From Microcoleus sp. FACHB-61 (GTDB lineage Bacteria; Cyanobacteriota; Cyanobacteriia; Cyanobacteriales; Microcoleaceae): a DNA stretch of 64,000 bases. Numbering within the stretch: the stretch's first letter is position 1; each line of letters begins with the position of its first letter. Below, one piece after another: positions 27,697 to 37,409 of this stretch. Location: the NCBI GenBank assembly GCA_014695295.1, contig JACJNY010000068.1, forward strand, positions 81,737 through 145,736, given 5' to 3'. The notes under the pieces were generated by a model that saw only the letters and a program-made list of their open reading frames with translations, was not told where the DNA came from and searched no databases. The position numbers and the translations under genes are program-made.

Positions 27697-27882
27697 TAGT
27701 GGGACTTAGACAAAAATTGAGGCGAAAATAGCTTCAAACCAAGATCGAGAAAAACTTTTAGCTCGATCTTGGTATCAATCTAGTATTCACAAGTTTCAGG
27801 CGTTTTTATGTAAGCGACCTCTTTGGTTTGTGCAGATAGGTTTTCAGCCACTTTAGGGTGAGAAAATGTCGAAGTCCCACTA
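27697..27882. mobile_element. IS630/mariner-type MITE with TA target duplication
   Basis: A 182-bp element (27699-27880) with terminal inverted repeats GTGGGACTTAGACA / TGTCGAAGTCCCAC (one mismatch), flanked on both sides by TA, the target duplication of IS630-Tc1/mariner transposases. An inner perfect stem ACCAAGATCGAG...CTCGATCTTGGT is present. No transposase is encoded. It ends 33 bases before the unknown gene at 27916 and may supply its promoter or leader. Confidence 0.85.
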
Positions 27883-27915
27883 AGAACCATTGCAAAAATT
27901 TTGAGAGCTTAATGA

Positions 27916-28623
27916 ATGTCAAAAACTATCTATGATGTCATCCAGCGTTTTGAGGTAGAAAAAGGCGTCCCCCGCCTGATTTCAACCAATATTCAAGTGA
28001 TTGAAGGTGGCGAAGATTTGATGTCTTTGGCTGCGAGTTTACTGAAGCAAATGGGTTTCTATGACAAGTTTGAGGAAAAGCGAACATCTCAATATATAGG
28101 GTACAGACTTAAAAACCCGAGAAAAGGAGATAAGCGCTATCAACTTGTTTTAGCTCAGCGGAAAGAGGGTTTATGTATTTCTATTCCCCAAGACATATTA
28201 GAACCATATTTACTCAATATATGGTCTTATGTTCTCATCCCAGAAGAACTGGTTATAGGTGGAAGTCTACAAGCAAGTTATTGGATATTACCTAGTAAGA
28301 GAGACAATTTCTTAAATTCCATTGACGGAGACTATTGGCATCTTTTCGAGGAATTTGAAAGAGGAGGTGAGAACGAAATAAAAGGAGATCGTTATCTGAA
28401 TTCTTACGAAGATGATGGTTGGGGTATGGGTATGGGAACGATTTTTCCCAGCAAGCTACTGGATGAATTTCAAGCAGATACTTTAAGCCATGACCCTCAA
28501 TCTTATCTAAGAGTTGATACCGCTAAACTTTTTCCCTACGCATGGCAAGTATCTATCAGTTCAAGTGAAGTTCTAGAAGAGTTCCTTGGTCACTTTGCAA
28601 AAATTCTCATGGAGGCACAATAA
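27916..28623 (+). CDS. Unknown protein, first gene of a two-gene cassette
   Basis: 235 residues, MSKTIYDVIQRFEVEKGVPR.... Predominantly polar, no signal, no membrane segment, no motif I recognise; an acidic aromatic centre (DGDYWHLFEEFERGGENE) and a helical C-terminus. The base composition is richer in A and T than the flanking chromosomal genes and the gene follows a MITE directly, which suggests transfer. Its TAA overlaps the next ATG by one base (TAATG), so the two products are probably translationally coupled and may act together. Confidence 0.75.
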   Translation: MSKTIYDVIQRFEVEKGVPRLISTNIQVIEGGEDLMSLAASLLKQMGFYDKFEEKRTSQYIGYRLKNPRKGDKRYQLVLAQRKEGLCISIPQDILEPYLLNIWSYVLIPEELVIGGSLQASYWILPSKRDNFLNSIDGDYWHLFEEFERGGENEIKGDRYLNSYEDDGWGMGMGTIFPSKLLDEFQADTLSHDPQSYLRVDTAKLFPYAWQVSISSSEVLEEFLGHFAKILMEAQ

Positions 28624-29102
28624 TGTCTGTAATAGCCAAAAAACTTGTCAACTCTTACGAAGCAAGAATGCTCGAATTTCTTCATACCTGTGTAGACAAC
28701 AACTATAAAATTCATACACAGGTTGGCTTATCCCAAATGTGCGAACAAGTCAGCAACCTTGACTGGGAACTAAAAAAGTTTTTATTTAGCCCCAGTGCTG
28801 TGGATGCTCTAATCACAGACTTAAACTACAATCCTTGCCTAGTAGTAGAGTTTCAGTCTCAGTACCACGATAGCCCAGAAGCGAAAAAGCGCGATCGCAA
28901 AAAAGCTACTTTACTTGAGTTGGCCAAAGTTCCCTTAATTTACTCGCGGGTAAAAGACAGTGGTTTGTTATATCTCTTCTCTCATGATGAAGAAGTAGTT
29001 TTCAATTTATTCACAGGACAAAACAGGGAAAATGCCCAAGGGCTAATCAGGCAGTATTGCAGGGAATCCGTCGCGCCTCAATTTCAGCTTATAGCTTGGT
29101 AA
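28623..29102 (+). CDS. DUF2726-like protein (possible PD-(D/E)XK fold)
   Basis: 159 residues. The central part resembles DUF2726: VDALITDLNYNPCLVVEFQSQ, then RDRKKATLLELAKVPLIYSRV. The D...E-x-Q arrangement followed by a basic helix is what a PD-(D/E)XK nuclease core looks like, with Gln in place of the usual Lys. Nuclease activity is an inference, not shown. Coupled to the upstream unknown gene. It could be the effector half of a small defence or plasmid-type module, but there is no direct evidence of that. Confidence 0.7.
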   Translation: MSVIAKKLVNSYEARMLEFLHTCVDNNYKIHTQVGLSQMCEQVSNLDWELKKFLFSPSAVDALITDLNYNPCLVVEFQSQYHDSPEAKKRDRKKATLLELAKVPLIYSRVKDSGLLYLFSHDEEVVFNLFTGQNRENAQGLIRQYCRESVAPQFQLIAW

Positions 29103-29171
29103 CATACCCGATCAGAATTTTGATTCTGCCCCAATCTACCGGGCGATTGAAAACCGTGGCTACCCACGCAA

Positions 29172-29189
29172 AACCCGCCTGGGCGGGTT
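29172..29189. repeat. Hairpin repeat between convergent genes
   Basis: AACCCGCC-TG-GGCGGGTT, followed by a GCGCAGGCGGACTTCGTTTG tail that is typical of dispersed cyanobacterial repeats. It could help end transcription between the DUF2726 gene and arsM, but it lacks a T-run. Confidence 0.55.
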
Positions 29190-29252
29190 CTCAAGAGGCC
29201 GCGCAGGCGGACTTCGTTTGTGTAGGCGCAGTTTAAACCGCCATTTTTTCTC

Positions 29253-30221
29253 CTAACAGCAACCGCCGCCGTTATAATGCCAAGTCGAATCCGTAATTAA
29301 CACCTTATCTGGCATTAATCCGCCCAACTTCCCAGCAGTTTTATCGCACACCGCCGCCGGAACTCCTCGCTGCAAAACGTGACCTGCCCCGTCATCAAAT
29401 AGCTCTTCAGACCCCGCATAAATCGCAGTCTTGCCAGTAAAAATGCAAGCTCCATCATCCGGTACAGGCACTTTGAAAGACACCGAATCCAGGCTTTCTA
29501 ACAGCAAATCCGCATCCAATTGATAATTGTGTTTGTCGAGCAGCCGGTAAGGACGGCGCGCCCGCACTTCCACTTGCCCAAAACCTACGTCTACAAGGTG
29601 TTGAACGTATTCTTCGTATGTCAGAGCACCGGACAAACACAAGGCCCGCAAGCGATCGTCTTCCTTCAAATGCTGCGGAATGGGTCGAGTTGCGATCGGA
29701 TCGCTCATCAACAACCTGCCACCCGGTTTTAACACCCGATAAGTCTCTTTTAATGCTTTAGCTAAATCCGCAGGTTCAAAGATATTAAACAAGCAATTTT
29801 GTGCGACAACATCTACAGAAGCATCCGGCACCGGCAACGCAAAAGCATCGCCTTCTATAATTTCCACAAAACTAGCATCAAACCAATCATTTTCGTGGGC
29901 GGCAATTTGTAAGTTTCGTGCAGCCGCCTCTCGCATTGCGGGAACAGGATCGACGGCAATAACCGCTCCTTTGTGTCTCGAAAAATATGCAAATTGTAAT
30001 GCTTCCAAGCCGCCGCCGACGCCTACATAAAGCACGAATGGATTGCCTACAAGTTCGGCGGCGTGAACTGTTGTGCCGCAGCCGTAATTCATTTCTTGCA
30101 TTTGTTCGGGAATTTTTAATCCTGGCAATTGCAAGGGACTGCTTTGGACGCAGCAAAGTCCGATTTGGGGGGTTTCGGCAACATCGCTGTAGAATTTGGC
30201 TGCAGTTTCGAGGTAGGTCAT
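29253..30221 (-). CDS. arsM: Arsenite methyltransferase of the arsenosugar type
   Basis: 322 residues from the ATG at 30221 (MTYLETAAKFYSDVAETPQ), which has an AGGAAAAGAG ribosome site; a longer frame to 30317 reads through non-coding sequence. SAM-binding motif VLYVGVGGGLEAL (about 82), later motifs GDAFALPVPDASVDVV and LKPGGRLLMSDP. The cysteines IGLCC and NYGCG and the C-terminal CDKTAGKLGGLMPDK...NGGGCC match the family annotated as ArsM for arsenosugar synthesis. It methylates trivalent arsenic with SAM, for detoxification. The usual radical-SAM partner ArsS is not in the window. Confidence 0.85.
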   Translation of the reverse strand: MTYLETAAKFYSDVAETPQIGLCCVQSSPLQLPGLKIPEQMQEMNYGCGTTVHAAELVGNPFVLYVGVGGGLEALQFAYFSRHKGAVIAVDPVPAMREAAARNLQIAAHENDWFDASFVEIIEGDAFALPVPDASVDVVAQNCLFNIFEPADLAKALKETYRVLKPGGRLLMSDPIATRPIPQHLKEDDRLRALCLSGALTYEEYVQHLVDVGFGQVEVRARRPYRLLDKHNYQLDADLLLESLDSVSFKVPVPDDGACIFTGKTAIYAGSEELFDDGAGHVLQRGVPAAVCDKTAGKLGGLMPDKVLITDSTWHYNGGGCC

Positions 30222-30306
30222 TTTCTCTTTTCCTGGTTTTTGTTTTTTTACCGTTGATGTAGGCAGATTTACGCGGATGAACGCAGATGAATGCAGAAAT
30301 GTTTTG

Positions 30307-31989
30307 TTAGGTTTCAAATTCGACTTTTTGTTCGGATTTGGGCAGATTTTCTGGTTCGGAAACTGTTTTTTCGGGAACTGCTAATTCGGCGGTTGGCTGG
30401 CTAGCAGTTTCAGCGGCAACTGGTGGCCCTGGCGGTACAAGATTGGGAGACTTTTGCGGTATCGCAGGAGCGACTACTTTTGGTACTGGAGCTTTTCCTG
30501 TTATTTCTGGCAGGGTTGGCAGCTCTGAAGGAGTACCAGGTTCGGGATCTTGACGCAAAAAGTTGCGGAACCGATTGTAGTATCCTTTATATTCTTGTTT
30601 CTTTGGTTGGGGAGATGCTGTTGGTGTCGGTTCTATTGCTTGAACTGGAGCAACAACTTTGGGGGTTTCTAACTGTGGAGTTGCTGTCGGCGTCGGTTGT
30701 ATTACTTGAACGGGAACAACAACTTTGGGCGTTTCTACCTGTGGAGTTGCTGTCGGCGTCGGTTGTATTACTTGAACGGGAGCAACAACTTTGGGCGTTT
30801 CTACCTGTGGAGTTGCTGTCGGCGTCGGTTGTATTACTTGAACGGGAGCAACAACTTTGGGCGCTTCGAGTTGGGGGGTTGCTGTGGGTGTAGGTTGTAT
30901 TATTTGAACGGGAGCAACTGTTGGCTCTAAGCTGGGTTGGGTAACTGGGGTTTCTGGAACCGCAGGTGTGGGTTGGGTAACTGGTGTTTTTTCTAATGCA
31001 GGTGTCGGTTTCGGTTCTGGGGTTGGGGTTGGTGTGGGCTTGGGGGCTTGGTAGCTGCGATCGACTATACCGCGAGCTTCTGCTGCTGTTAGCTCGCCCC
31101 GCACTAATTTTGAAAGAGTATCTTGACCCAGCGGTTGGTAATTTATCAGTCTGGCTGTATTATTAAAGGCGTTTTTGACGATATTTCCCCGTTCGTCGAT
31201 TAATTCTAGCTTTACCCAGTTTTTCCCTGGTTTGAATCCCTTAAGATATATAGGTTGCCACTGGTCGATCGCAAAGCTTTCGCCGTTGACTGTGGCTCGA
31301 ATTTTCCAATCGAGTATTTCATCTTGGGAATTTTCTTGCGCCACTTGGTGCGGGGGGGCATTTGTCAAGTAAAAGTCGAGCAGGATGGGTTCGGCCCCGT
31401 AGCTGCCTTGGGGGCTGTTGTACGTTAATAGGGGCAATGCTCGATCGGGATTATTGTTGTCTGTTTTGGTAAAAACGTGAAAGGTGGTTTGGGCCGCGGC
31501 ACCTTCGTTTTTAAAGCTTTCTTGCCAAGGGCGAGCGGCGAACACCTGGAGGGTATGGGTTCCGGGTTCTAAGTCCGAGAGCGTTAAAGGTTGGTTGATG
31601 TCGTAAACTGCTGCATAAGGTTGGTTGTCTAATACAACTTGTAGATGGGGGCCCAAACCCAAGTTTTCATATTTGAAAATGGGCAAGCCCTTAACTTGGA
31701 ACTGAACAGACACATTTATATCCTGAAGCACTTCGTCAGGTTTTGGATTCAAAATACTAACTTGAGGCTGGTAGATTTCTAGAGCCTGACGCAGTTGTTG
31801 AATGGCTCCTGGGGGAGAAACCTCTGAGATTCTGTTTACCGCGGCGGGCTGTGAGCCGCTCTTGTTCTCTGATTTGGGCAATTCGGGATGGCCCGCGCCA
31901 CAACTTGCTAAACCCAAAATTAATACTGCTGCTGCGAACAATGCCACCAGCTTGCCCGCAACCGTTCTGTGCCAATTGATGCCAATCAC
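30307..31989 (-). CDS. Lipoprotein with 22-residue Pro/Thr repeats
   Basis: 560 residues, GTG start. The signal peptide ends in a lipobox (LGLASC, Cys30), so this is a lipid-anchored envelope protein. Residues 70-290 form a globular region with Ig-like features (YQPQVSILNPKPDEVLQ...; LEPGTHTLQVFAARPW). Residues about 318-465 are low-complexity, including five copies of a 22-residue unit (APVQVIQPTPTATPQ + VETPKVV). The tail is again Pro-rich. It probably spans peptidoglycan or the periplasm. The function is unknown. It is upstream of and co-directional with arsM (86-base gap). Confidence 0.8.
   Translation of the reverse strand: MIGINWHRTVAGKLVALFAAAVLILGLASCGAGHPELPKSENKSGSQPAAVNRISEVSPPGAIQQLRQALEIYQPQVSILNPKPDEVLQDINVSVQFQVKGLPIFKYENLGLGPHLQVVLDNQPYAAVYDINQPLTLSDLEPGTHTLQVFAARPWQESFKNEGAAAQTTFHVFTKTDNNNPDRALPLLTYNSPQGSYGAEPILLDFYLTNAPPHQVAQENSQDEILDWKIRATVNGESFAIDQWQPIYLKGFKPGKNWVKLELIDERGNIVKNAFNNTARLINYQPLGQDTLSKLVRGELTAAEARGIVDRSYQAPKPTPTPTPEPKPTPALEKTPVTQPTPAVPETPVTQPSLEPTVAPVQIIQPTPTATPQLEAPKVVAPVQVIQPTPTATPQVETPKVVAPVQVIQPTPTATPQVETPKVVVPVQVIQPTPTATPQLETPKVVAPVQAIEPTPTASPQPKKQEYKGYYNRFRNFLRQDPEPGTPSELPTLPEITGKAPVPKVVAPAIPQKSPNLVPPGPPVAAETASQPTAELAVPEKTVSEPENLPKSEQKVEFET
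30598..30924 (-). repeat. 66-bp in-frame tandem repeats within the lipoprotein gene
   Basis: Five units of 66 bp encoding 22 residues each; the inner units are nearly identical at DNA level (GTTGCTGTCGGCGTCGGTTG recurs), so recent expansion by slippage or unequal recombination is likely. Confidence 0.9.
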
Positions 31990-32329
31990 GCAACCATACT
32001 CCTAGAAGCCTTCTCATAGGGAACTATAGCCCAAAACCGAATTGAGTTTTTGGGAATTGCCGATCCGGCATTCGCTAGGCCCGTATGACCCCGGATTGAA
32101 GCCGATCGGGCAACTACTCCTCTGGGACTAATAAATCCCGCAGCCGTTTTCTGATACATCTCTCTACAAAAAAGTATTCCTCCATTAGCTTATCTTTGAG
32201 TTTTGTAAAGTTAATGGCAGTACCCCTTGACTTTTTTTAGCGACTGTGGGATTTAAAGGCGTTATTACATCAAGAATAGAGGCTTTTTTAAGTATTGTTA
32301 ACAAGCGATTAATACTCCTCTAGCAAGCT

Positions 32330-32335
32330 TATAAT
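32330..32335 (+). promoter_or_regulatory. Possible psaA -10 element and long leader
   Basis: TATAAT about 300 bases upstream of the psaA ATG (32632). No good -35 (TTGACA) is at the matching distance, as expected for an activator-dependent photosystem promoter; a TTTGTAAA half-site resembling an HLR1 half lies further up, near 32213-32220. The leader from here to 32631 has no credible gene. Transcript starts were not determined. Confidence 0.35.
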
Positions 32336-32631
32336 TCATAAAACTCCCTCAAAAGGAGCAGCCGTATCAAGTCTGGATAAAGGACGAGATCGGCAGCTCA
32401 TCTGGCGAGAAGAGTTGGCAGTACCCAGGGACATTGTTAGCGACACTGGGAAACTGGCTTCTTCAAAGAAGCAAAATGCTTGGGTAGACGATGCACCTGC
32501 GTCTAACTCTGCAAGGAGTGAAGTGCATTGCAGTGTCGGCTTTCCCGAGAATCCCCCGCCTAATCAAGCGTGGGGAGTGTCAGGTACAGTATTCAGTTCT
32601 CGTTCCTTGTCTTACCGAGAGGAGAGTCTTC

Positions 32632-34926
32632 ATGACCATTAGTCCTCCAGAGCGAGAGGTAAAAGTTAGAGTAGTAGTCGATAAGAATCCGGTTCCAACT
32701 TCTTTCGAGAAGTGGTCAAAACCAGGTCATTTCGATCGCACTCTAGCTAAAGGACCAAAAACCACCACTTGGATTTGGAACCTCCACGCTAACGTTCACG
32801 ACTTTGACAGTCACACCAGCGACTTAGAAGATGTTTCGCGCAAAATTTTTAGCGCTCACTTCGGCCACTTGGCAGTAATCTTCGTGTGGATAAGCGGGGC
32901 GTACTTTCACGGCGCGAAGTTTTCCAACTACGAAGCTTGGCTGACAAATCCTACAGGCATCAAGCCTAGCGCTCAAGTGGTCTGGCCGATTTTTGGTCAA
33001 GAAATTTTAAATGCAGATGTAGGCGGCGGCTTTCACGGGATTCAGATCACCTCTGGTCTGTTCCAGTGGTGGCACGCCAACGGCATCACTAACTCATACC
33101 AGCTATACTGCACTGCGATCGGCGCCCTGGTAATGGCAGCTTTGATGCTGTTTGCCGGTTGGTTCCACTATCACGTCCGCGCTCCGAAACTGGAATGGTT
33201 CCAGAACGTGGAATCGATGATGAACCACCACTTGTCAGTGTTGTTGGGCTGCGGCTGCTTGGGCTACGCGGGACAGCAGATTCACGTTTCGCTGCCGATC
33301 AACGCTTGCATGGACGCGATCGATGCAGGTGCACCGCTGACAGTCGGCGGCAAGCTGATCAAAACAGTTGCCGACATCCCCCTGCCGCACGAGTGGATTT
33401 TGACACCGGGCTTGATGGCTGACATCTACCCGAGTTTCGCTAAAGGTTTAACCCCCTTCTTCACCCTCAACTGGGGCGCATACACAGACTTCCTGACCTT
33501 CAAAGGCGGTCTGAACCCCACCACAGGCGGTTTGTGGCTGACTGATACAGCACACCACCACTTAGCTTTGGCAGTGCTGTTCATCGTTGCTGGTCATATG
33601 TACCGCACGAACTGGGGCATCGGCCACAACATGAAAGAAATTCTAGAGAACCACAAAGGCCCCTTCACTGGTGAAGGTCACAAAGGTCTCTACGAAATTC
33701 TGACTACTTCTTGGCACGCGCAACTGTGCATTAACTTGGCACTGATGGGCTCTCTGAGCATCATCGTGGCTCACCACATGTACGCGATGCCTCCGTATCC
33801 GTACATCGCGACCGACTACCCGACTCAGTTGTCCATCTTCACCCACCACATGTGGATCGGCGGATTCCTGATTGTTGGAGCAGCCGCTCACGGAGCAATC
33901 TTCATGGTGCGGGACTACGAACCGAGCGGTAACGTCAACAACCTGCTCGATCGCGTGATCCGTCATAGAGATGCAATCATTTCCCACCTGAACTGGGTTT
34001 GCATATTCTTAGGCTTCCACAGCTTCGGTCTGTACGTTCACAACGACACGATGCGCGCTTTCGGTCGTCCTCAAGATTTGTTCTCGGATACGGGGATTCA
34101 GTTGCGTCCGATCTTTGCGCAGTGGGTGCAAAACATCCACGCCTTGGCTCCGGGCACAACAGCGCCTAATGCTATGGAAATCGTCAGCCACGCTTTTGGC
34201 GGCGGTGCAGTAGTAGTCGCCGGCAAAGTAGCGATGATGCCGATCGAGTTGGGTACGGCGGATTTCATGATCCACCACATCCACGCTTTCACAATTCACG
34301 TTACAGTCCTGATTCTCTTGAAGGGCGTGTTGTTTGCACGCAGTTCTCGCTTGATTCCTGACAAAGGCAACTTGGGTTTCCGGTTCCCTTGCGACGGCCC
34401 CGGCCGTGGCGGCACCTGCCAAGTTTCAGGTTGGGATCACGTGTTCCTCGGCCTGTTCTGGATGTACAACTGCATCTCGATCGTGATTTTCCACTTTAGC
34501 TGGAAAATGCAGTCGGACGTGTGGGGAACAGTATCGCCAGACGGCACAATTTCTCACATTACCGGCGGCAACTTCGCCCAAAGTTCGATCACGATTAACG
34601 GCTGGCTGCGGGACTTCCTGTGGGCGCAAGCTTCTCAGGTAATTCAGTCCTACGGTTCGGCACTGTCGGCATACGGTCTGATGTTCCTAGCCGGACACTT
34701 TGTGTTCGCCTTCAGCTTGATGTTCCTGTTCAGCGGCCGCGGCTACTGGCAAGAACTGATTGAATCCATTGTTTGGGCTCACAACAAGCTCAAGGTAGCT
34801 CCCTCGATTCAGCCTCGCGCTCTGAGCATTATTCAGGGCCGGGCTGTGGGTGTAGCTCACTACCTCCTAGGAGGAATTGTCACTACGTGGGCATTTTTCC
34901 TAGCGCGAATCATTTCGGTAGGGTAA
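32632..34926 (+). CDS. psaA: Photosystem I core protein PsaA
   Basis: 764 residues from the ATG at 32632 ([20 protein letters not shown]) with GAGAGGAG upstream; an in-frame ATG at 32491 is within the leader. Eleven membrane helices; with PsaB it binds P700, the primary chain of chlorophylls and the FX cluster. The FX-binding loop [12 protein letters not shown] is present (about 585-596). Between LPIN (223) and DIPLPHE (248) there is an extended loop, about 12 residues longer than in the Synechocystis protein as I remember it. Located in the thylakoid. psaB follows 110 bases later. Confidence 0.98.
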   Translation: MTISPPEREVKVRVVVDKNPVPTSFEKWSKPGHFDRTLAKGPKTTTWIWNLHANVHDFDSHTSDLEDVSRKIFSAHFGHLAVIFVWISGAYFHGAKFSNYEAWLTNPTGIKPSAQVVWPIFGQEILNADVGGGFHGIQITSGLFQWWHANGITNSYQLYCTAIGALVMAALMLFAGWFHYHVRAPKLEWFQNVESMMNHHLSVLLGCGCLGYAGQQIHVSLPINACMDAIDAGAPLTVGGKLIKTVADIPLPHEWILTPGLMADIYPSFAKGLTPFFTLNWGAYTDFLTFKGGLNPTTGGLWLTDTAHHHLALAVLFIVAGHMYRTNWGIGHNMKEILENHKGPFTGEGHKGLYEILTTSWHAQLCINLALMGSLSIIVAHHMYAMPPYPYIATDYPTQLSIFTHHMWIGGFLIVGAAAHGAIFMVRDYEPSGNVNNLLDRVIRHRDAIISHLNWVCIFLGFHSFGLYVHNDTMRAFGRPQDLFSDTGIQLRPIFAQWVQNIHALAPGTTAPNAMEIVSHAFGGGAVVVAGKVAMMPIELGTADFMIHHIHAFTIHVTVLILLKGVLFARSSRLIPDKGNLGFRFPCDGPGRGGTCQVSGWDHVFLGLFWMYNCISIVIFHFSWKMQSDVWGTVSPDGTISHITGGNFAQSSITINGWLRDFLWAQASQVIQSYGSALSAYGLMFLAGHFVFAFSLMFLFSGRGYWQELIESIVWAHNKLKVAPSIQPRALSIIQGRAVGVAHYLLGGIVTTWAFFLARIISVG

Positions 34927-34939
34927 ACTACCCCTAGGT

Positions 34940-34983
34940 TTTGGATTCGGGATTTGGGAGGAATCTCAAACCCTGAATCCAAA
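34940..34983 (+). other. psaA-psaB intergenic hairpin
   Basis: TTTGGATTC (34940-34948) pairs with GAATCCAAA (34975-34983), with further partial pairing inside. No T-run follows, so it more likely stabilises or processes the dicistronic RNA than ends it. Confidence 0.55.
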
Positions 34984-35036
34984 CTCCGAACCGAATCCCT
35001 TCAATTTTGTTCAGGATTCAGGATAAATCAAGGCTT

Positions 35037-37265
35037 ATGGCAACGAAATTTCCAAAATTTAGCCAAGACCTTGCCCAAGACCCGACCACACGGCGGATCT
35101 GGTACGGGATTGCCACAGCGCACGACTTTGAAAGCCACGACGGCATGACCGAAGAAAATCTTTACCAAAAGATTTTTGCTTCTCACTTCGGCCACGTAGC
35201 AATCATTTTCTTGTGGACATCGGGCAGCCTGTTCCACGTAGCATGGCAAGGTAACTTTGAACAGTGGATTAAAGACCCCCTAAACGTCCGCCCGATCGCT
35301 CACGCGATTTGGGACCCGCAATTCGGCGCTCCTGCTGTAGAAGCTTTCACTCAAGGGGGCGCTTCTAACCCAGTGGACATCTCTTACTCCGGTGTCTACC
35401 ATTGGTGGTTCACTCAAGGGATTCGGACAAACGCTGACCTGTATCAAGGAGCTATCTTCTTGCTACTACTGGCGGCTGTCTTCCTGTTCGCAGGTTGGTT
35501 GCACCTCCAGCCCAAGTACCGCCCCAGCTTGTCTTGGTTCAAAAATGCTGAATCTCGCCTCAACCACCACTTGGCTGGTTTGTTCGGTGTCAGCTCTTTG
35601 GCTTGGACTGGTCACATGGTTCACGTTGCTATCCCCGAATCTCGCGGACAGCACGTAGGTTGGGAAAACTTCTTGTCTACCCCGCCTCACCCAGCAGGTT
35701 TGGCTCCGTTCTTCACTGGTAACTGGGGCGTATACGCCGAGAACCCAGATGCAGCGAACCATGTCTTCGGTACTTCCGAAGGCGCGGGAACCGCAATTCT
35801 GACTTTCTTGGGTGGCTTCCACCCTCAAACAGAATCCCTGTGGCTGACAGACATCGCTCACCACCACTTGGCGATCGCAGTTCTGTTTATCGTTGCCGGT
35901 CATATGTACCGGACTAACTTCGGTATCGGTCACAGCATCAAAGAGATGTTGGATTCTAAAGCTGGTTTGGTCGGCGGCAAGAGTGAAGGTCAGTTCAACT
36001 TGCCTCACCAAGGCTTGTACGAAACCTACAACAACTCGCTCCACTTCCAACTGGGAATTCACCTCGCTGCTTTGGGCGTGATCACCTCCCTGGTAGCACA
36101 GCATATGTACGCGATGCCTCCCTACGCTTTCATGGCGAAGGACTTCACGACTCAGGCTGCGCTGTATACGCACCACCAGTACATTGCTGGATTCATCATG
36201 GTCGGCGCTTTCGCCCACGGAGCTATCTTCTTGGTGCGGGACTACGATCCTGAAGCAAATAAAGGCAACGTGCTCGATCGGGTGTTGCAGCACAAAGAAG
36301 CGATTATCTCTCACTTGAGCTGGGTGTCGCTGTTCTTGGGCTTCCACACTTTGGGACTGTACGTTCACAATGACGTTGTAGTTGCTTTCGGAACTCCTGA
36401 AAAGCAAATCTTGATTGAACCAGTGTTCGCACAGTTCATCCAAGCTGCTCACGGAAAAGCTCTCTACGGCATGGACGTGCTGTTGTCTAACCCTGACAGC
36501 CTTGCTTCTACCGCTTGGCCGAACTACGCTAACGTGTGGCTCCCAGGCTGGTTGGACGGGATTAACAGCGGAACTAATTCTCTGTTCTTGGCGATCGGAC
36601 CTGGCGATTTCTTGGTTCACCACGCGATCGCACTAGGCTTGCACACCACGACATTGATCTTGGTCAAGGGAGCTCTAGACTCTCGCGGCACTAAGCTGAT
36701 GCCGGACAAGAAAGACTTCGGTTATGCTTTCCCTTGCGACGGCCCCGGCCGTGGCGGTACTTGCGACATCTCTGCTTGGGACTCTTTCTTCCTGGCAATG
36801 TTCTGGATGCTCAACACCCTGGGCTGGGTAACTTTCTACTGGCACTGGAAGCATCTGGGCATCTGGCAAGGTAACGTGGCTCAGTTCAATGAGTCTTCTA
36901 CCTACCTGATGGGCTGGTTCCGCGATTACCTCTGGCTGTATTCCGCTCAGTTGATCAACGGTTACAACCCGTATGGTACTAACAACTTGTCTGTCTGGTC
37001 TTGGATGTTCTTATTCGGACACCTTGTTTGGGCAACTGGTTTCATGTTCCTGATCTCTTGGAGAGGTTACTGGCAAGAGTTGATCGAGACTTTGGTTTGG
37101 GCTCACGAGCGCACTCCTTTGGCTAACTTGGTTCGCTGGAAAGACAAGCCTGTTGCTTTGTCGATCATCCAAGGTCGCGTTGTTGGTCTGGCTCACTTTA
37201 CTGTGGGATACATCCTCACTTATGCTGCCTTTGTAATTGCCTCGACGGCCGGGAAATTCGGGTAA
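35037..37265 (+). CDS. psaB: Photosystem I core protein PsaB
   Basis: 742 residues from the ATG at 35037 ([16 protein letters not shown]), the conserved N-terminus; an in-frame ATG ten codons upstream is not conserved. It forms the PSI heterodimer with PsaA and supplies the other half of the FX site ([12 protein letters not shown], about 565-577). The DNA encoding this motif is nearly identical to that in psaA. Many His ligands for chlorophyll are visible ([22 protein letters not shown]). The ribosome site is weak, consistent with coupling to psaA. Confidence 0.98.
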   Translation: MATKFPKFSQDLAQDPTTRRIWYGIATAHDFESHDGMTEENLYQKIFASHFGHVAIIFLWTSGSLFHVAWQGNFEQWIKDPLNVRPIAHAIWDPQFGAPAVEAFTQGGASNPVDISYSGVYHWWFTQGIRTNADLYQGAIFLLLLAAVFLFAGWLHLQPKYRPSLSWFKNAESRLNHHLAGLFGVSSLAWTGHMVHVAIPESRGQHVGWENFLSTPPHPAGLAPFFTGNWGVYAENPDAANHVFGTSEGAGTAILTFLGGFHPQTESLWLTDIAHHHLAIAVLFIVAGHMYRTNFGIGHSIKEMLDSKAGLVGGKSEGQFNLPHQGLYETYNNSLHFQLGIHLAALGVITSLVAQHMYAMPPYAFMAKDFTTQAALYTHHQYIAGFIMVGAFAHGAIFLVRDYDPEANKGNVLDRVLQHKEAIISHLSWVSLFLGFHTLGLYVHNDVVVAFGTPEKQILIEPVFAQFIQAAHGKALYGMDVLLSNPDSLASTAWPNYANVWLPGWLDGINSGTNSLFLAIGPGDFLVHHAIALGLHTTTLILVKGALDSRGTKLMPDKKDFGYAFPCDGPGRGGTCDISAWDSFFLAMFWMLNTLGWVTFYWHWKHLGIWQGNVAQFNESSTYLMGWFRDYLWLYSAQLINGYNPYGTNNLSVWSWMFLFGHLVWATGFMFLISWRGYWQELIETLVWAHERTPLANLVRWKDKPVALSIIQGRVVGLAHFTVGYILTYAAFVIASTAGKFG

Positions 37266-37296
37266 CTCTGAACTCTGGTTTCTAGGTAATTAACTA

Positions 37297-37328
37297 AAAT
37301 CCCCCGCCTTATGGCGGGGGATTTTTTT
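37297..37328 (+). terminator. Rho-independent terminator of psaAB
   Basis: AATCCCCCGCC-TTAT-GGCGGGGGATT followed by TTTTT: a stem of more than ten base pairs with a 4-base loop and T-run, 32 bases after the psaB stop. Confidence 0.95.
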
Positions 37329-37409
37329 GTATATTTCTGTAAGGAATTACCGCATAGGAAACAGTGGTATAAAGAAGAGAACGCATTATATATTCATGTT
37401 CATATTATC

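Noticed and set aside
30423..30893. 156-codon plus-strand frame with repeats
   Set aside because: Shadow of the 66-bp repeats of the lipoprotein gene on the other strand; the lipoprotein has signal peptide and lipobox, this frame has nothing.
30598..30924. CRISPR-like periodic repeat
   Set aside because: The period is exactly 66 bp with no unique spacers, and it is coding repeat of 22 residues.
34009..34422. 137-codon minus-strand frame
   Set aside because: Antisense to psaA and of the same origin as the psaB shadow; composition is that of a codon-bias artefact.
35466..36623. 385-codon open frame on the minus strand
   Set aside because: It lies wholly antisense to psaB, whose strong codon bias keeps this frame open; no start signal and no recognisable domain.
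37311..37409. N-terminal extension of the EamA transporter
   Set aside because: This part includes the right arm and T-run of the psaAB terminator and encodes no membrane-protein-like start; the GTG at 37410 was preferred.
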